Assembly: GCA_038503035.1 (NCBI GenBank)
Contig: JAVSML010000995.1
Location: 310,001 to 374,000, forward strand
DNA length: 64,000 nucleotides
Source: Crocodylus rhombifer
Lineage: Eukaryota > Chordata > Crocodylia > Crocodylidae
Direction: 5' to 3'
The translations under genes and the position numbers were made by a program. The notes under the pieces are model-generated. The model did not search any database. It was given only the letters and a program-made list of their open reading frames with translations, and was not told the DNA's origin. How positions within the stretch are numbered: the stretch's first letter is position 1; the number at the start of each line of letters is the position of its first letter. Of this stretch, positions 1-11,657 are shown one piece after another.

Positions 1-1005
1 CAGCTTATTTTTAGTTTTGCTACTACTTTATAAAAGACAGACCTCTTTAATAAGCTATCCATGTTGATTCCTAATTGCCCTCCCTGGTAGAATCCATATT
101 TAATGCTCACCAGTACTATGGTTAGTTTATACATAATCTTGAATTTATGCAAGCTTGGTTTCAATGACTGGCATGTTATTCAATTCACTGACTGTGTCTA
201 ATTTTATTTGGAGTATTTTAGCATAATTTCTGGGACTTCATAACCACAATAACTAAATGTTATCAGTAGAGTTTGCTAATTCTTTGCTTCCTTTTCCATG
301 TCATTACCTAATGCTGACCTTTGAAGCATTTCACTTCTTATCCTCATTACTCTTTGGCAAAGTAATGCATGTCATGTGTTTTTCAAATATATTAGCTCAA
401 TCAAACTGGTATAATGTGACTGAAAAACTCCAGTAACATGAAGGTTAATGAGTGTGAAACTGTGAGAGCTGACTACTGCAGCCTAATCTCCAAAAGGAAA
501 AGCTAGCATGGCTTCAGACTTGCTAACCTGTGTTTTACTGGAATTTTTCAGTCATGTTAAAATAATCTGATCAATCCAATCTGATTCCAAATTAAACATT
601 ATGCCCACCAAGAAAGGCAGAAGAAAATGTATGTGTGCTCAGAGTTTGTCTTTATATATGAATGTGTTATTAGACATGTCTTCCTCTCGTAGATGGGGAG
701 TAGCTATTCTGGGTGTTTTTAGTAAGGAGACAGAGCCTTCAGGTTTTCTTAATTTATTTTATTACATCTTATTACATCTCCTGAACCCTCAAAGACTGTG
801 CCTTCCCATTTTCTCCTGTTGAATTTAGAGGGTTGCAGTCTTTCCCTGTAGACCTTATCAACCCCATTTTTCATTATTATCTGGAATGGGTTATCAGACT
901 CTAGACAAGAGGAGTTTACTGTCTCCTGATAATGTCTTTGCTGTTTTTCTGAATTTTTGCTCTCCTAACTTTTCATGTAAGTGCTGTTAGTGGTGAAAGG
1001 GGGTG
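1..1005. other. AT-rich intergenic DNA, nothing recognised
   Basis: I see no coding pattern, RNA gene or clear repeat boundary here. The short open frame at 601-822 has no recognisable domain and no splice context that would make it a gene. Confidence 0.6.
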
Positions 1006-2755
1006 TTGGTTGTAGCTGTGTTGGTTTAAAGACATAGATAGACAAGGTTCTTTGGGTCAATGTGATATCTTTTACTAGACAAACTAAATAGTTGGAAAAA
1101 TGCTCTTTCGAAACTTTTGGCCCCGAACACTCTTCTTCAGGTAGAGGGAGAGTCTGCTGTTGTGTTGTGTTGTGTTCTCCTGGATAGAATAGAAGCCAAT
1201 CCGCAAAATGCAGGTCTGTGAAAATACAAATGCCTGTCAGTGAGGATCAGAGACCATGGGAGACAATAGATGTGAGACAGGTGGAGGAGGTGGGGAGAAG
1301 AGGAATGTTGATCTGGTGGCAGAATGTAGCTAGTGAAATGTAGAGAGGCAGGCAGGTTATAATGTGCCATAAAACCAAAGTCTATATTTAGTTCATGATT
1401 TTTTGTAGCCAGTAGATTTACAAAGTCAAGTTTTAAGGTTTATCTGTGAAAAGTGTTTTGTAAATTCCCTTTGAGGATTATAACCGAGAGATTGGAAAGA
1501 GAGTGGTTGTCTTGTGAGAAGTGTGAACTCACAGAGAATTGGGTAATTTTGTCTTTGATAGATTTTCAGTGTGCATTCATTCTGGTATGCACTTGTACTT
1601 TGGTTTCTCCTACATATTTTCCATGAGGGCATTTAGTGTGCTGGATGAGATACATAACATTTCTGGAGGTGCAGGTGTTGCAAGGTGTAGTTATTGTGGG
1701 AGCGGTGGAGATACGTTGGCAGGTTTTACATTTCTTGTCCCGGCATGGTCTGTGTCCATTTGGTGTGTTTTGGGCTATAGGAAGTTTGCTTCTGGTGATG
1801 AGGTTGGCGAGCTTCAGTACTCATTTAAAGGCTAGGATGGGTGGTTCTGTACAAATCTCTTTAAGAATTAGGTGTTCTTTTAGTATGGGCTGCAATTGTT
1901 TGAGGATTTTCTGTATAGGTTCCATGGAGGGATGGCATGTCATAACTAATGGTGTGCGATTTGTGGGGATTTTCTTTTTGTACTGCAGCAATTCTTTACC
2001 TGGTATCTGGGTGGCTCTTACAAAAGTGCAATATATCTTTTTGGAAGAGTGTCCTTGTTGGGTGAAAACCCTTTTGAGATTTGTGAAGTGATGATCACAG
2101 GTGTTCTCCTCAGTGCAAATTCGGTGGCATCAGAGGGCTTGGCTGCATATTACAGCTTTCTTTGTGTGTTTAGGGTGATTGCTAGTTCTGTGTAGATATG
2201 CATGTTGGTCCATGGGTTTCGTGTATGTGGTGGTCTGCATTTTACCATTCTGGATATTGATATGTCTAAAAATGAAATGCTGGTGGTCGAGTAGTCAAGA
2301 GATAGTCTGATGGAGGGGTGATGATTATTGAATTTGTGATGGAAAACTATCAGAGATTGCAAGTTTTCAGTCCAAATGATGGTGTCTTAAGTATAGCAAG
2401 GTTTGCTGCTGCAGGTCTTGAGGAATTTTTCTTCCAAGTGTTCCATAAAGAGGTTGGCATATTGTGGGACCATTTTGGTGCCCATAGCTGTGCCTATGGT
2501 CTGGAGGAAGTGTTGGTTGGTTGTTGAAAGTGAAATTGTTGTGTGTGAGGATGGACCGTATAAGTTCAGTGATATGTTTAGGTCCGTACTCTGAGTTGTG
2601 ATCTTGCTGTTGTAGGTCGGTAAGACAGGTTTGGATGCCATCCTGGTGTGTCACATTGTTGTTGGGATTGCGCAATACCTCCCATTTCCTCTTGTACTTG
2701 TCTGCCACGACTTTGATCTTATGAGGGGAGGAAAGAGATTGGTATAATGTTAATC
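1006..2755 (-). mobile_element. Penelope-like retroelement, 5'-truncated (RT C-terminal half plus GIY-YIG-type end)
   Basis: Read on the minus strand, broken frames give Penelope-type reverse transcriptase followed by an endonuclease-like domain. At 2441-2494 the peptide GTAMGTKMVPQYANLFME matches the family's RT core. At 2303-2344 FHHKFNNHHPSIRL begins the typical thumb region, followed by a FLDISIS stretch. At about 1600-1662 YLIQHTKCPHGKYVGETK resembles the GIY-YIG start of the family's C-terminal nuclease. The catalytic Asp-Asp box expected near 2375-2400 is degraded, and several stops and frameshifts are present. The 3' end (about 1010-1140) holds a CTGAAGAAG motif and an AAAGATATCAC motif that recur at 36 kb and 48.2-48.5 kb. 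The 5' half is missing. The element is a dead copy and encodes no host protein. Confidence 0.85.
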
Positions 2756-2827
2756 AGTACTCGCAGAATAACTTCCCCAGATACTTTTAGTCACTCCATG
2801 TATTTTTAATTCTCTTTTCTTTTACAG

Positions 2828-2917
2828 TGGCCTGAGTTGCAGGTAACAGCCTCCTCAACTTTCTCCCAGAGCCGCTCATCAGCTCTGGAGAGGATCCCTG
2901 CTGTCGAGAACCTCAAG
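2828..2917 (+). other. Candidate exon, unknown gene
   Basis: A pyrimidine-rich tract ending TTTTCTTTTACAG precedes exactly 90 open nucleotides, followed by a consensus GTAAGT donor. The frame reads 30 codons starting WPELQVTASS and ending PAVENLK. I do not recognise the peptide. Perfect splice signals around an open 90-nt segment are suggestive but can arise by chance or inside an old retroelement. Confidence 0.25.
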
Positions 2918-3285
2918 GTAAGTCCCTGCCAGTGCTCCTTGGTGCTACTTAACTCATTAGCGAGAGCGGCTACAGTCTATTTGACCTATTGTCGGTGTAA
3001 AACCCTGCGCAACCCTTCTCAATTACTCTTCCAGGTTTGCTGGGGCTGGTCAGTACCGCCTGTGCCCAGCCTCCTTCGTTTTACTGAGACTTTCCCTGGT
3101 TTTCTCTTCTTCTTTTCTTGTGCTGCCACTCCCTGCCAGTAATTAATCGGTTTGCGACTGCGCTCATTAAGCCCTGCTTCCCAATTCCCTTCTCAGAATT
3201 GGGAACATCCCTGTCTGTTGCTTGCAGCCATTCCTAGTCTCTACCAAGCTGGGGTCTTCCTTATTATCATGGAATTTCCCCCCAG

Positions 3286-3340
3286 ATCGTGGCAAGGAGC
3301 CTTGGCCCCTTTGGACTCACCGCTGCAGTCACATCTTTGG
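3286..3340 (+). other. Candidate exon, unknown gene
   Basis: TTTCCCCCCAG precedes a 55-nt segment that ends at a GTGAGT donor. It is open as IVARSLGPFGLTAAVTSL and would continue in frame from the 90-nt segment upstream. The family is not recognised, and chance is a real alternative. Confidence 0.18.
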
Positions 3341-4701
3341 GTGAGTGCCTGACCCACACCGTCTTGCCATTCTTCTCATGCCTGAAGGCATTCTTTCTGG
3401 GTCCTCCCCGTGATTTTATCCTCGGGAGCGAAGTCCATCAGCCAATCCTGAGTTAAGTAGAGAATTCCCCCCCACCTGGCTGGGTGTCATCATTAACGGC
3501 CCTCAGGTGTTCATCCAAGTAACAGAGCTCCCAACTGAGACCCTGTTACAAACATCTATGGTGGCTATTGCTGGGAAGATGGTCTATGTTTTCATAGAAA
3601 GTCTGTTGTGTCTTAGACAAAACTTACTTTTTGGGTGACAAGAGGTTTTAGGATGGTAAAAAGTATTAGATTTTGTCACTGAGTTTTATTTTCTTATTAG
3701 GAGATTCCCTGTATGTGTATTTTAATTTTGTGGGTATGTGGTCTTTTGTTTCTCTACTGCCATTTTCCCTTTGTTGCTCAAGCTAATTTGTGTGATAGGT
3801 TGCTATTGGACCTGAGTCAACTCCCAATCTCATGTCCACACTTCTCCCCACCCCCTGCTGATGTATATCTTGCCCTCTATGCCTTGATGGATTTATTAGA
3901 GACTGGAGAAAAACATACCCTGGGAAGACTTCCCTTAGGGTGATCTTCTGTCTGGTTCTAGGCTCTTTAACCCATTAATCCTTCACCAATCATGAAGTGT
4001 ATTTTGTCCAGGGCTTCTCCAACCCTACACCCTGGTCCATCTCTCACCTCAATGACCTCATCAGTAATGGCTGTCCCATAGAGAGAATGCATCTGTCTAT
4101 CTCCCTGTATGCCCTTGATGGGCTCTAATCAGGAACGGTTAATAGTCCCACTCAGTTTGTTGTACACATGAGAAAAAAACAATGTAAACTAAATGACAAA
4201 ACAGCCCAGCATATGCCTACTCATTTTCTTCACATGCCCTCTATTTATATGGGCCCTCGTCTCTCAGCAGGCCACCAGTAGTTTGACTTATTTCTTTGTC
4301 CATTTGGGCTTCAAGATTGTTTCAATTTGCACTTTGTCCTAGGGTGAATTGCATACTCCCCCCCCACAACACATAGGCTACTGTCCATGTAGAGGCCACA
4401 TTCTCCCACAGTCAGCTGCCCCTCCAGATAATCAGTCTGCAGATCACATAGGTTTCTTTCAACCTATAAAGTTCAGAGTCCTTCCCTCACAGGATACCCA
4501 GCATCTGGAGGCACCTTCTGGTTTGCTGCAGTAGGTCCATAGGCCACATATGCTGATTCAGTTACAGCCCATACTGTGTCCTTGCCCTCACCCCATTATA
4601 AGGCAGGACTCTAATTACCCTTAGTGGGAATAATTCTCCCTCTTGGTGATGGGATTCTCGTTTGTTACTCACAGATCTTCTCTTTCTTTGCAAGTCAGCA
4701 G

Positions 4702-4813
4702 ATGCATCGGACTTCTGTATTCAGTGGCAAGGGTGATGCAACTCTTTCCTGGCTGCTGCAGGTTCTCTGGCACTCTTACTGGTGGTTTACCAACACCACC
4801 ATGCCAGGACCAG
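4702..4813 (+). other. Candidate exon with in-frame ATG, unknown gene
   Basis: TTTCTTTGCAAGTCAGCAG is followed directly by an ATG and an open 112-nt segment that ends at CAG followed by a GTAAGC donor. The peptide starts MHRTSVFSGKGD and is not recognised. It lies about 1.4 kb past the other two exon-like pieces on the same strand. Confidence 0.18.
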
Positions 4814-5140
4814 GTAAGCCTCCCTTGGTTAGTTTCCCCTTTCCAGGGGAAACTTATCCTCACACCTTGACAGGTTTTTCTACCTCTCAATGGCCCAGAA
4901 CTCCAGGGGCCTTCTGGGCTTCCACTTGCCCCCTGCTGCACTGAGAAATGCTGGCTTCAAAGGGTCCGTGCCCACGGCAGTGGTGCCCTGCCATTGGACT
5001 TCCAGTACTGGCCCATCAGTGAGGGCAAGCTTATTTTCCTTAACATTTAGATTTAGAATTCAATCTGTGAGGCTGGTCTTCTGTGAAAAGCACTGTTCTA
5101 ACATGAAGACAAATTGTGTTAGGTTCTTGACTTCTTAACA

Positions 5141-6606
5141 GACTAATGCAAGACAAATCATTTTTAACTTTTTGTTTTTGCTTGCCTCAGGGTTGTGGTT
5201 ATTATACATTTGTAAACTTGTATTCCTTCTCTGCATTGGGATTTTTGTTGATGAGTCCCCTTGGGATAAAAATGAAGGATCTGAAACACACTGCACTACC
5301 CAGGATTTGGCATATTCCTAACTAGATAGATAGCTTTTATTATTATAAACTGATTTTTATTGTCATTGTCTCAAGACCCTAGGCATGAGGTTGTTGAATG
5401 ACTTCCTTGACAATTGAACTTGTAGCACCTGTCTTGAGAATGTAAGACAGGAGAAAAGGGCAGGAACGTCTCAGTCCAGGAACCATGTCTTCCATAATGC
5501 TTCTTCCAAATCCCTTGGTTGCCATCTGCAGAGCTCATTTCCAAAGCCTTTCCTTTCTCTGACCAATGTGCATGAAGTTTGGGCCTTTGCTTGTTGTTAG
5601 TTTCTTTTCTGTGTCTTTCCTCCTTTTATCTGCCCTTTATTTTGTTTCTTTCTGGAAATGACTAACTTCTCTAGGTATTGGGGGCAACATTTGGCTTAAT
5701 TTTCCAGCAAGATCAGTTTAGTCTATATAGTCTATTTACTTGATTATACAAATATACACTGATGCTACTGGGACAGCATGGGATATAGCTGTGTCTAATC
5801 AAAAACTCTGTATTGTACAACAGATGAAAACAGGCCTGGACATGCTCAGAGACAACCTGTTTTACTGCATTCAGGTGGTTGCCCTACCCAGGACAGGTGT
5901 TTGACTCCTCACTGAAGGAGTAACGCTAGAATCCAATCTGGAGCTAGTGACTTTGTTTCAACAGCTGGACCACCCCCCAGGATGTTTTCTTGCTATGCAA
6001 CAGCTGACAGGTAAGGTAAGAATGATAAAAATTGGGGAAGCTTTTCAGTAAATATACATGACAAGGTTGGATGTAAGAGTCAGTGCCTGCTCTGATTAAG
6101 AGGGTAGATCATATGATGGATGTAAAAGAAGTGCAGCAAGGTCCCTACTTAGCCTGAAATGTAGAGAGTTTTAAGACTTGGAGAGAGGAGAAGAGAGGCT
6201 GAGATCAAACTAGGGGAGGGTGATGCATTGCAGGACTCCATAATGTTCAGTGATCTGTAACTGGACTGCTTTAAGAGTAAAAGCTGTACAGATAAGAAAC
6301 TCCTTTTATAAATGCAGGTCCCTTTCTTTCCTGCTATGTTGTTCTTAAAATGGTTAAACTAGAATCCCAGAGTGCCCTTGGTTTAGGTGGAGCTTTGGGG
6401 GAGACTGCAGGTAAGTGGGCAGGGCTTAGGAGGTCTTAGGCATCAAGACACTGGCCCACATCTCCAAAGAGAAGGCTCCAGACCAAAGCTCTGATCCTGG
6501 CTTATTGACTTGATGTTGGACAGCAGTTCAACTGCTTTTGACATTTTGGGCTTTATGCCTGGTACTTGCAGGTGAGGGTTTGCTCCTAAAGACAGTTGGA
6601 CTAGAG
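5141..6606. other. Intergenic, nothing recognised
   Basis: No coding, RNA or repeat structure that I can support. Confidence 0.5.
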
Positions 6607-6825
6607 CAGTGGTTTTCAACCTTGTTTAATTTGCAGATCTCTTTGGAAATTCTGAATGGCGGTGCAGAACCCTTTGGAAATTTCAGAAAGATGTGTGGAC
6701 TCCTTTAATTGTAAGTGTGGGCTTTCACATACTTTTAATTGATGATAGTAATCTTTTGCAGACCCCTTAAGCATAGTCTGCAGACCTTAGGGCCTGCAGT
6801 CAAATTGTAACCCTGACTGGTAGCT
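6607..6825. mobile_element. hAT-like element fragment
   Basis: It begins CAGTGGTTTTCAACC directly after TAGAG, the usual left terminus of hAT-Charlie-like elements in vertebrates, and the body carries repeated GCAGACC phrases typical of them. The right terminus is degraded, so the end is approximate. Confidence 0.45.
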
Positions 6826-8143
6826 ATACAGTAGAGTATGGGTTGAGGTGGTAATGCAGCAAGAAGTGTGACATTTTCCTTCCTCCTTTTATTCCCTCCC
6901 CCCCTGCCCCATCTAAATTGGCTATGCTGACGTAAGTGTACTGAAATTAGTATTGCTTATTCTTTTCATGTATAGGAATTAGCTTTGATATAAAGCATGT
7001 TCCTAGTCATATAACTGTGTTCATGCCAGGAGGTTGCATGCTACTGCTTTGACTTTCTTGCATAGGTAAGGCAGCACAATTTTTGTGTACAAACAAGGGC
7101 TTGGACAAGACTTCAACACATGGGGACAGCAGAAACAAGCTAATAACTGTCTTCAGTTCACCTGGAGAGTTCTGCCATATAAGTGAAACAGAACTTCTGT
7201 ATCTTCATGCTGCCAACAATAATCATGTATAGCAACCTGCTGTTGTGCACCATGGGCATGTATTGTAGCAGAGTAAAAATTCTAGTGAGAAGCATCAAGT
7301 GATTTCATTTCTAACAGTATTGTGACCTTTAGTTTAAAGCAAATGGTATGTGCCTCAGTAATGCCTTTGCGCATCCCAGACTCCAGCCTAATGGCTTACT
7401 ATCTCCATTTTTCTTCTGAAATCTAGGAGGTTGGTTATAACCAAGTATGATGTACAGTTTGTTACCAGTGTTTTTATTTATAGAAAGTGTTTGATTAAAA
7501 AAAGAGGAAGTGCAGACAAAGAAGGAAACTGAGAATTTGTATTTGTGTCCAGCACTCAAATACACCTAAAATCAACAATAGAAACAAGAAGAATAATTTC
7601 AAGACATGTGCCTACAACACAGACTCTGAGCCTGTGACTGCCTCTGCATAAGTAGTGACCCCCAGGCCCTGTGTGGTAATCATAGCACACCGGAGAACAC
7701 TGCCCCCACAGGAAATTGTAACTTAACCCCTTGTTGGCTGCATTGAGCCTGTGGATGGCAGTTGATAGTGCTGCCCTATATCATAAGGAGACTTTGAGAA
7801 TAAATACATTAAATTATGAGGTGCTCATTATATGGCATGGGGCCCATGTAAGCGGCATAGAGAGACAGATAAAGGAAAAGTGAACCTGCAAAAATACATG
7901 CTTGTGTTTAAAGCTTAGAATGTAAGCTCTCTTGGCTACCTGGTTTGTAAACTACCAAGAGTACTCCTGGAGTTTCTAAATAACAATAACAACTAGGTCT
8001 GTCACTAAATTTGAAAAAAAACGTTTAGAAATCCAGGCATCAATCCTGCAAAGACTTAGGGGATTTATTTTACAGATAGGAACAAAGCAAATATGTATAT
8101 CTAATCCTTTGCAGGACAGCTTCACTTTGTATTCATGTGTGTG

Positions 8144-8146
<3 letters not shown>
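6826..8146. other. Intergenic, nothing recognised
   Basis: Mixed-composition DNA with no gene or repeat boundary that I can support. Confidence 0.5.

Positions 8147-8176
<30 letters not shown>
8147..8176. repeat. (CA)n microsatellite
   Basis: An uninterrupted run of about 15 AC dinucleotides that abuts the CTAG at the start of the duplicated module described next. Confidence 0.97.
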
Positions 8177-8179
<3 letters not shown>

Positions 8180-8790
8180 CCAATTGCCCATCAAGAATGA
8201 CAAGGGGCGGGTGGGAGGGGACTAGGATGGAGTGCTGCCACCTAACGCCCCATGCTGCCGCTGTTCTGCCTCTTGCAGGGAGAGGGACCCTCTGCCCAGT
8301 TCTTGGCGCAGCTTCAAAATCATCCCGGCGCTCCCCCATGCTTGGAGAATTCTGATTGGCTGTTTCTGTCAGCCAGTCAGAATGTGAATAAGGTATTACG
8401 GACAGATAGATGGACAGACAGACAGACTTAGGCTTTTAAAATATATATACACACACACTAGTGAATTGCCCATCAAGAATGATGGAGGGGAGGGATGGGC
8501 AGGGATGGAGGCAGGGAAGCCTGCTAACCCTTACCCCCCACCGCCCACCCCATGCTGCCACCACCTCCCAGGAGCGGCGGTGGGGGGGAAGCTTGCTGTG
8601 CCATGCCCTCCACACCCCTCCGCCAGCACCCCTTGCCACCGCTGCCTCCAAGGAGTAGGGCTGGGGGGAGGGGAACCCAGCACCATTGCCCTCGTTCCCA
8701 GCTCCATCCCTGCTCCACTGCCTCCAAGAAGCAGGACCGGAGGATGGCCCTCTTTTTTTAGTGTGTATGTGTGTGAGTTTATATAGTATC
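8176..8790. repeat. Two tandem copies of a CA-headed GC-rich module
   Basis: AATTGCCCATCAAGAATGA occurs at about 8182 and again at about 8464. Each time it sits just after a CA-dinucleotide run and CTAG, and it is followed by a GC-rich 200-300 bp body. Between the copies lies a GACAGATAGATGGACAGACA-type simple repeat (8400-8430) and a TATATATACACACACA run. The second copy ends in a TGTGTATGTGTGTG run, the reverse complement of its CA head. The family is not identified. Open frames here are compositional. Confidence 0.6.
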
Positions 8791-10307
8791 TATGGAGCAG
8801 TTTACAGGCAGTGAAGACTGTTCTTTATTAGTAATGCCCCAATAGCTACTTTACCTTATTCTAGGGGTCATTTTTGGCCACTACAGCATGCCAAAATCCA
8901 GGCTGTGCAAAGTAACAGTAAGCAACCTTGCCTCCCATCTTCCTGGGCTGGGCCTTCTGCTTTGAACCTCCTGTGTCTCAGGAAATGCAGGACTAGTTTA
9001 GCTCTATGATCCTACAGAGGAAAAATAAAACCTGGAAAAAAACAGATTGAGCATAAAGAGACGACTGCATACTACTCAGACAGCTGAAGCCCTAAAATAG
9101 TGGCTACTATTCAAAAGCCTTACTTAAGAAACATCAAGTGGAAAAGACTGAGTTCTACAGGAAGTGCCACTGGCAAGCCAGAAGGTGGTGCTCTTCCCTC
9201 TGAGTAACAGACTCCATCCAGGCAGTTTGATGAACTGGTACAGAGGCAGATGCTAATAATTAAATTAGTGGACTGACCTGCACTGGGAAAGGCTGTGTTG
9301 TGCATCTTTATTTTAGATTTTTTTTTTCCCTGTTTTTTTTGCACCGGTCCTGGAAGCACTGGAATACCAGGTCAATGCATGGAGTGGATGGAGCAAGCTC
9401 CGGTTCTACCACCCAACACCAAAAAGAATCTGCTCAATATAGACCTCCAATGGAGGACATATCGGGGAGAGGCTGCGGGGCCTGCCCGGTTATGCTCAGA
9501 TACTGGGTGGATCATTGTCATGACCTCTGATGTAGGAAATAAGTGCACTTCACTTCTGACCCCAGATTTTTATTTTCATTCCATCCTGACCCTGAGCTAA
9601 AATTAAAATTTCTGCTTCCTAACTACTTCTACCTGGTGAAAGAAATTAAGTAGCTTGCTACTAGCAATGTTTTACCTACAGTTCACAGACATAAATACCT
9701 CCCATCCTGGGCAGAAGACTAGTCTAAAGATTTTGTGGATTACTGAGAGAGATTACTTTATTCCACCCAACCCATTTCACAGTCACACTGTCACACAATG
9801 CTGTTATGCAGAGAAAAGGCAGATGATCTTCAGGACACCAGCAGCTATAGCAGGTAGTTCCACCCTGGCTGATTGGCCACTTGGGGTGTGTCGGCCTGGC
9901 CACACCTGTGGCTTCCTGAATGGCTTGGAGGGGAGCAATGACTATGGGCTGTTCAGCAGACTTGCTTCAACATGCTAGTTGCTCTAGCATGTTCCGTTCA
10001 TGGCTTTGGGTTTTTTTTAAAAACTCAGCTATTCCTGGTGAGTCTGGCTAATCATATCTTAGTTTTATAACACTAGCCAGAAATGGCACCTGGCTGCTTG
10101 CCCATACACTGATCTCAGTGTCTACTTTTGAAGTACAAAATTGTCCAAATAAACTAGAGGATTAAGAGGCTCAAGAATGGATGGTCTGCACTTCCATGGT
10201 GTGTTGGAACCATTTGACTAACTAGCTACTGCAACATCTCATTGTTGTCTATTTACAGATGGGGAAGAATGCTGCGGAAGGAGCCCTCGGTTGATTAAAA
10301 TTTATGA
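8791..10307. other. Intergenic, nothing recognised
   Basis: The open frames at 9295-9600 and 9655-9978 have no recognised domain or splice context. I see no mobile-element boundary. Confidence 0.45.
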
Positions 10308-10309
10308 TA

Positions 10310-10615
10310 CAGGCAACCCCCACTTAATGCTGTTCTGTTTAGCGCTGTTTCGCTGTATTTTACATTGATACCAGATTTCACTTAGCACCCAGTGAGTTTC
10401 ATTATAACGCTCACAGGCATTGTAGAGTTGGCACTGAAACTGACACTAATCCTGACAGCCCTGATTCTGGTGATTTTGGTGGCTTTAGAAAGTGATTTTT
10501 GTGGCTTTAGGAAATGAAAAGTGAAAGTGAAAGTTGGTTTTGTTTAATGCTTTGTTTTGCTTAATGCTTGTTTTTTTCAAGAACCAGTTAAGACCGCTAA
10601 GCGGGGGGTTACCTG
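10310..10615. mobile_element. Tigger/pogo-like MITE with TA target duplication
   Basis: The 306-bp element runs from CAGGCAACCCCCACTTAATG to the imperfect inverse GCTAAGCGGGGGGTTACCTG and is flanked by TA on both sides. Termini starting CAGG with a TA duplication are characteristic of Tigger/pogo members of Tc1-mariner. The body is internally repetitive (GCTTTAG and AATGCTTTG phrases) and encodes nothing. Confidence 0.75.
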
Positions 10616-11597
10616 TATTCTGAATACCAAAAATACATTATGAACTGCACATACATAGATGAAGATGCAGTCCCTAGCTAGGTGAGTTTGTGATCTAAAT
10701 TTAGCTCACAGCAACAAAGTAAAGTTGTTATAAATAGACAAAAGGCACAAGAATAGGGCTGCTAATACTATGGTCACATGGTTACTTGTCATAGGGAAAT
10801 GCCTAACATGTTTGAAGTTTGAGTTGAAACATGCTAGCAGGTCATTGGGCTAGGTTGGTTAAAGGTGCACATGGTTATAGCTCATGGCACATGGGAGTTA
10901 ACATGATCTCTAGGTGTTTTATATTCAACAACCCACCTAATTTACAGTTGGATTGACTGGGGACAGCCTTTGGCACCAAACTCAAGCTAATGCCTCTGTA
11001 GCTGTAGCTGCTCTACCAGTCCACCCCTCATCCAGACAGTTAACATTTTTGATGAGCCATTTCATTATCTCGCTTTTCACAAGATAAATGGCAGAATGTT
11101 TTAGGAGGGATGGGCATGATACAAATGAGATAGTTTGAGGAGAGCTTTCCAGGAGCTGGAATTAGAACTCAGATGTCACAAGCAGGCTTGCATTTAGGAC
11201 TCCACCCTGTTCCCATTGAAGTCAAGGGTCAGAATCCATTAATTTCAGTGTCCAGGATCAGGATTTTAATTCACCAGATGATGTTGCTTCTTGTGATATT
11301 GCACTAAATCTCTTTGTGGTCAGAAACCAAGCTGGTTGCTCCATGGAAGACATGCTTAGCTGCAAGCAGCTAACTGAAAGGGACCTTGAAGTGGCCCTCA
11401 AGCAATCAACATTCTTGGTCATCACATTTAAGCATAAGTGCTCTCAAAAATCAGGGGACTAAAAAACATTGTTTTCACAGAGCCACAAGTGGCTTTAATA
11501 AGGGTTATCCAGAGTTCCTCTTAGGAAAAATCAGTATCAAACTCAGTCCTCATGAGCAGTTTACATTTTCCAGATACTTCACAACGGAAAGGACAAC
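10616..11597. other. Intergenic, nothing recognised
   Basis: No gene, RNA or repeat that I can support. Confidence 0.5.

Positions 11598-11656
<59 letters not shown>
11598..11656. repeat. (TG)n microsatellite
   Basis: About 29 TG dinucleotides with a single TA interruption near 11622. The frame open across it is an artefact. Confidence 0.98.

Positions 11657-11657
<1 letters not shown>

Larger units (their letters stand above)
2756..5140. other. Unassigned GC-richer stretch with exon-like pieces
   Basis: This stretch is richer in GC and pyrimidine than its flanks. It contains several AG...GT(A/G)AG(T/C)-bounded open segments, listed separately. No domain is recognised. It may be the remains of a spliced gene or of a retroelement whose ends I cannot define. 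Confidence 0.3.

Noticed and set aside
1085..1145. Hammerhead ribozyme in the Penelope terminus
   Set aside because: The terminus has CTGAAGAAG, not the CTGATGA core, and I could not place the paired GAAA and stems.
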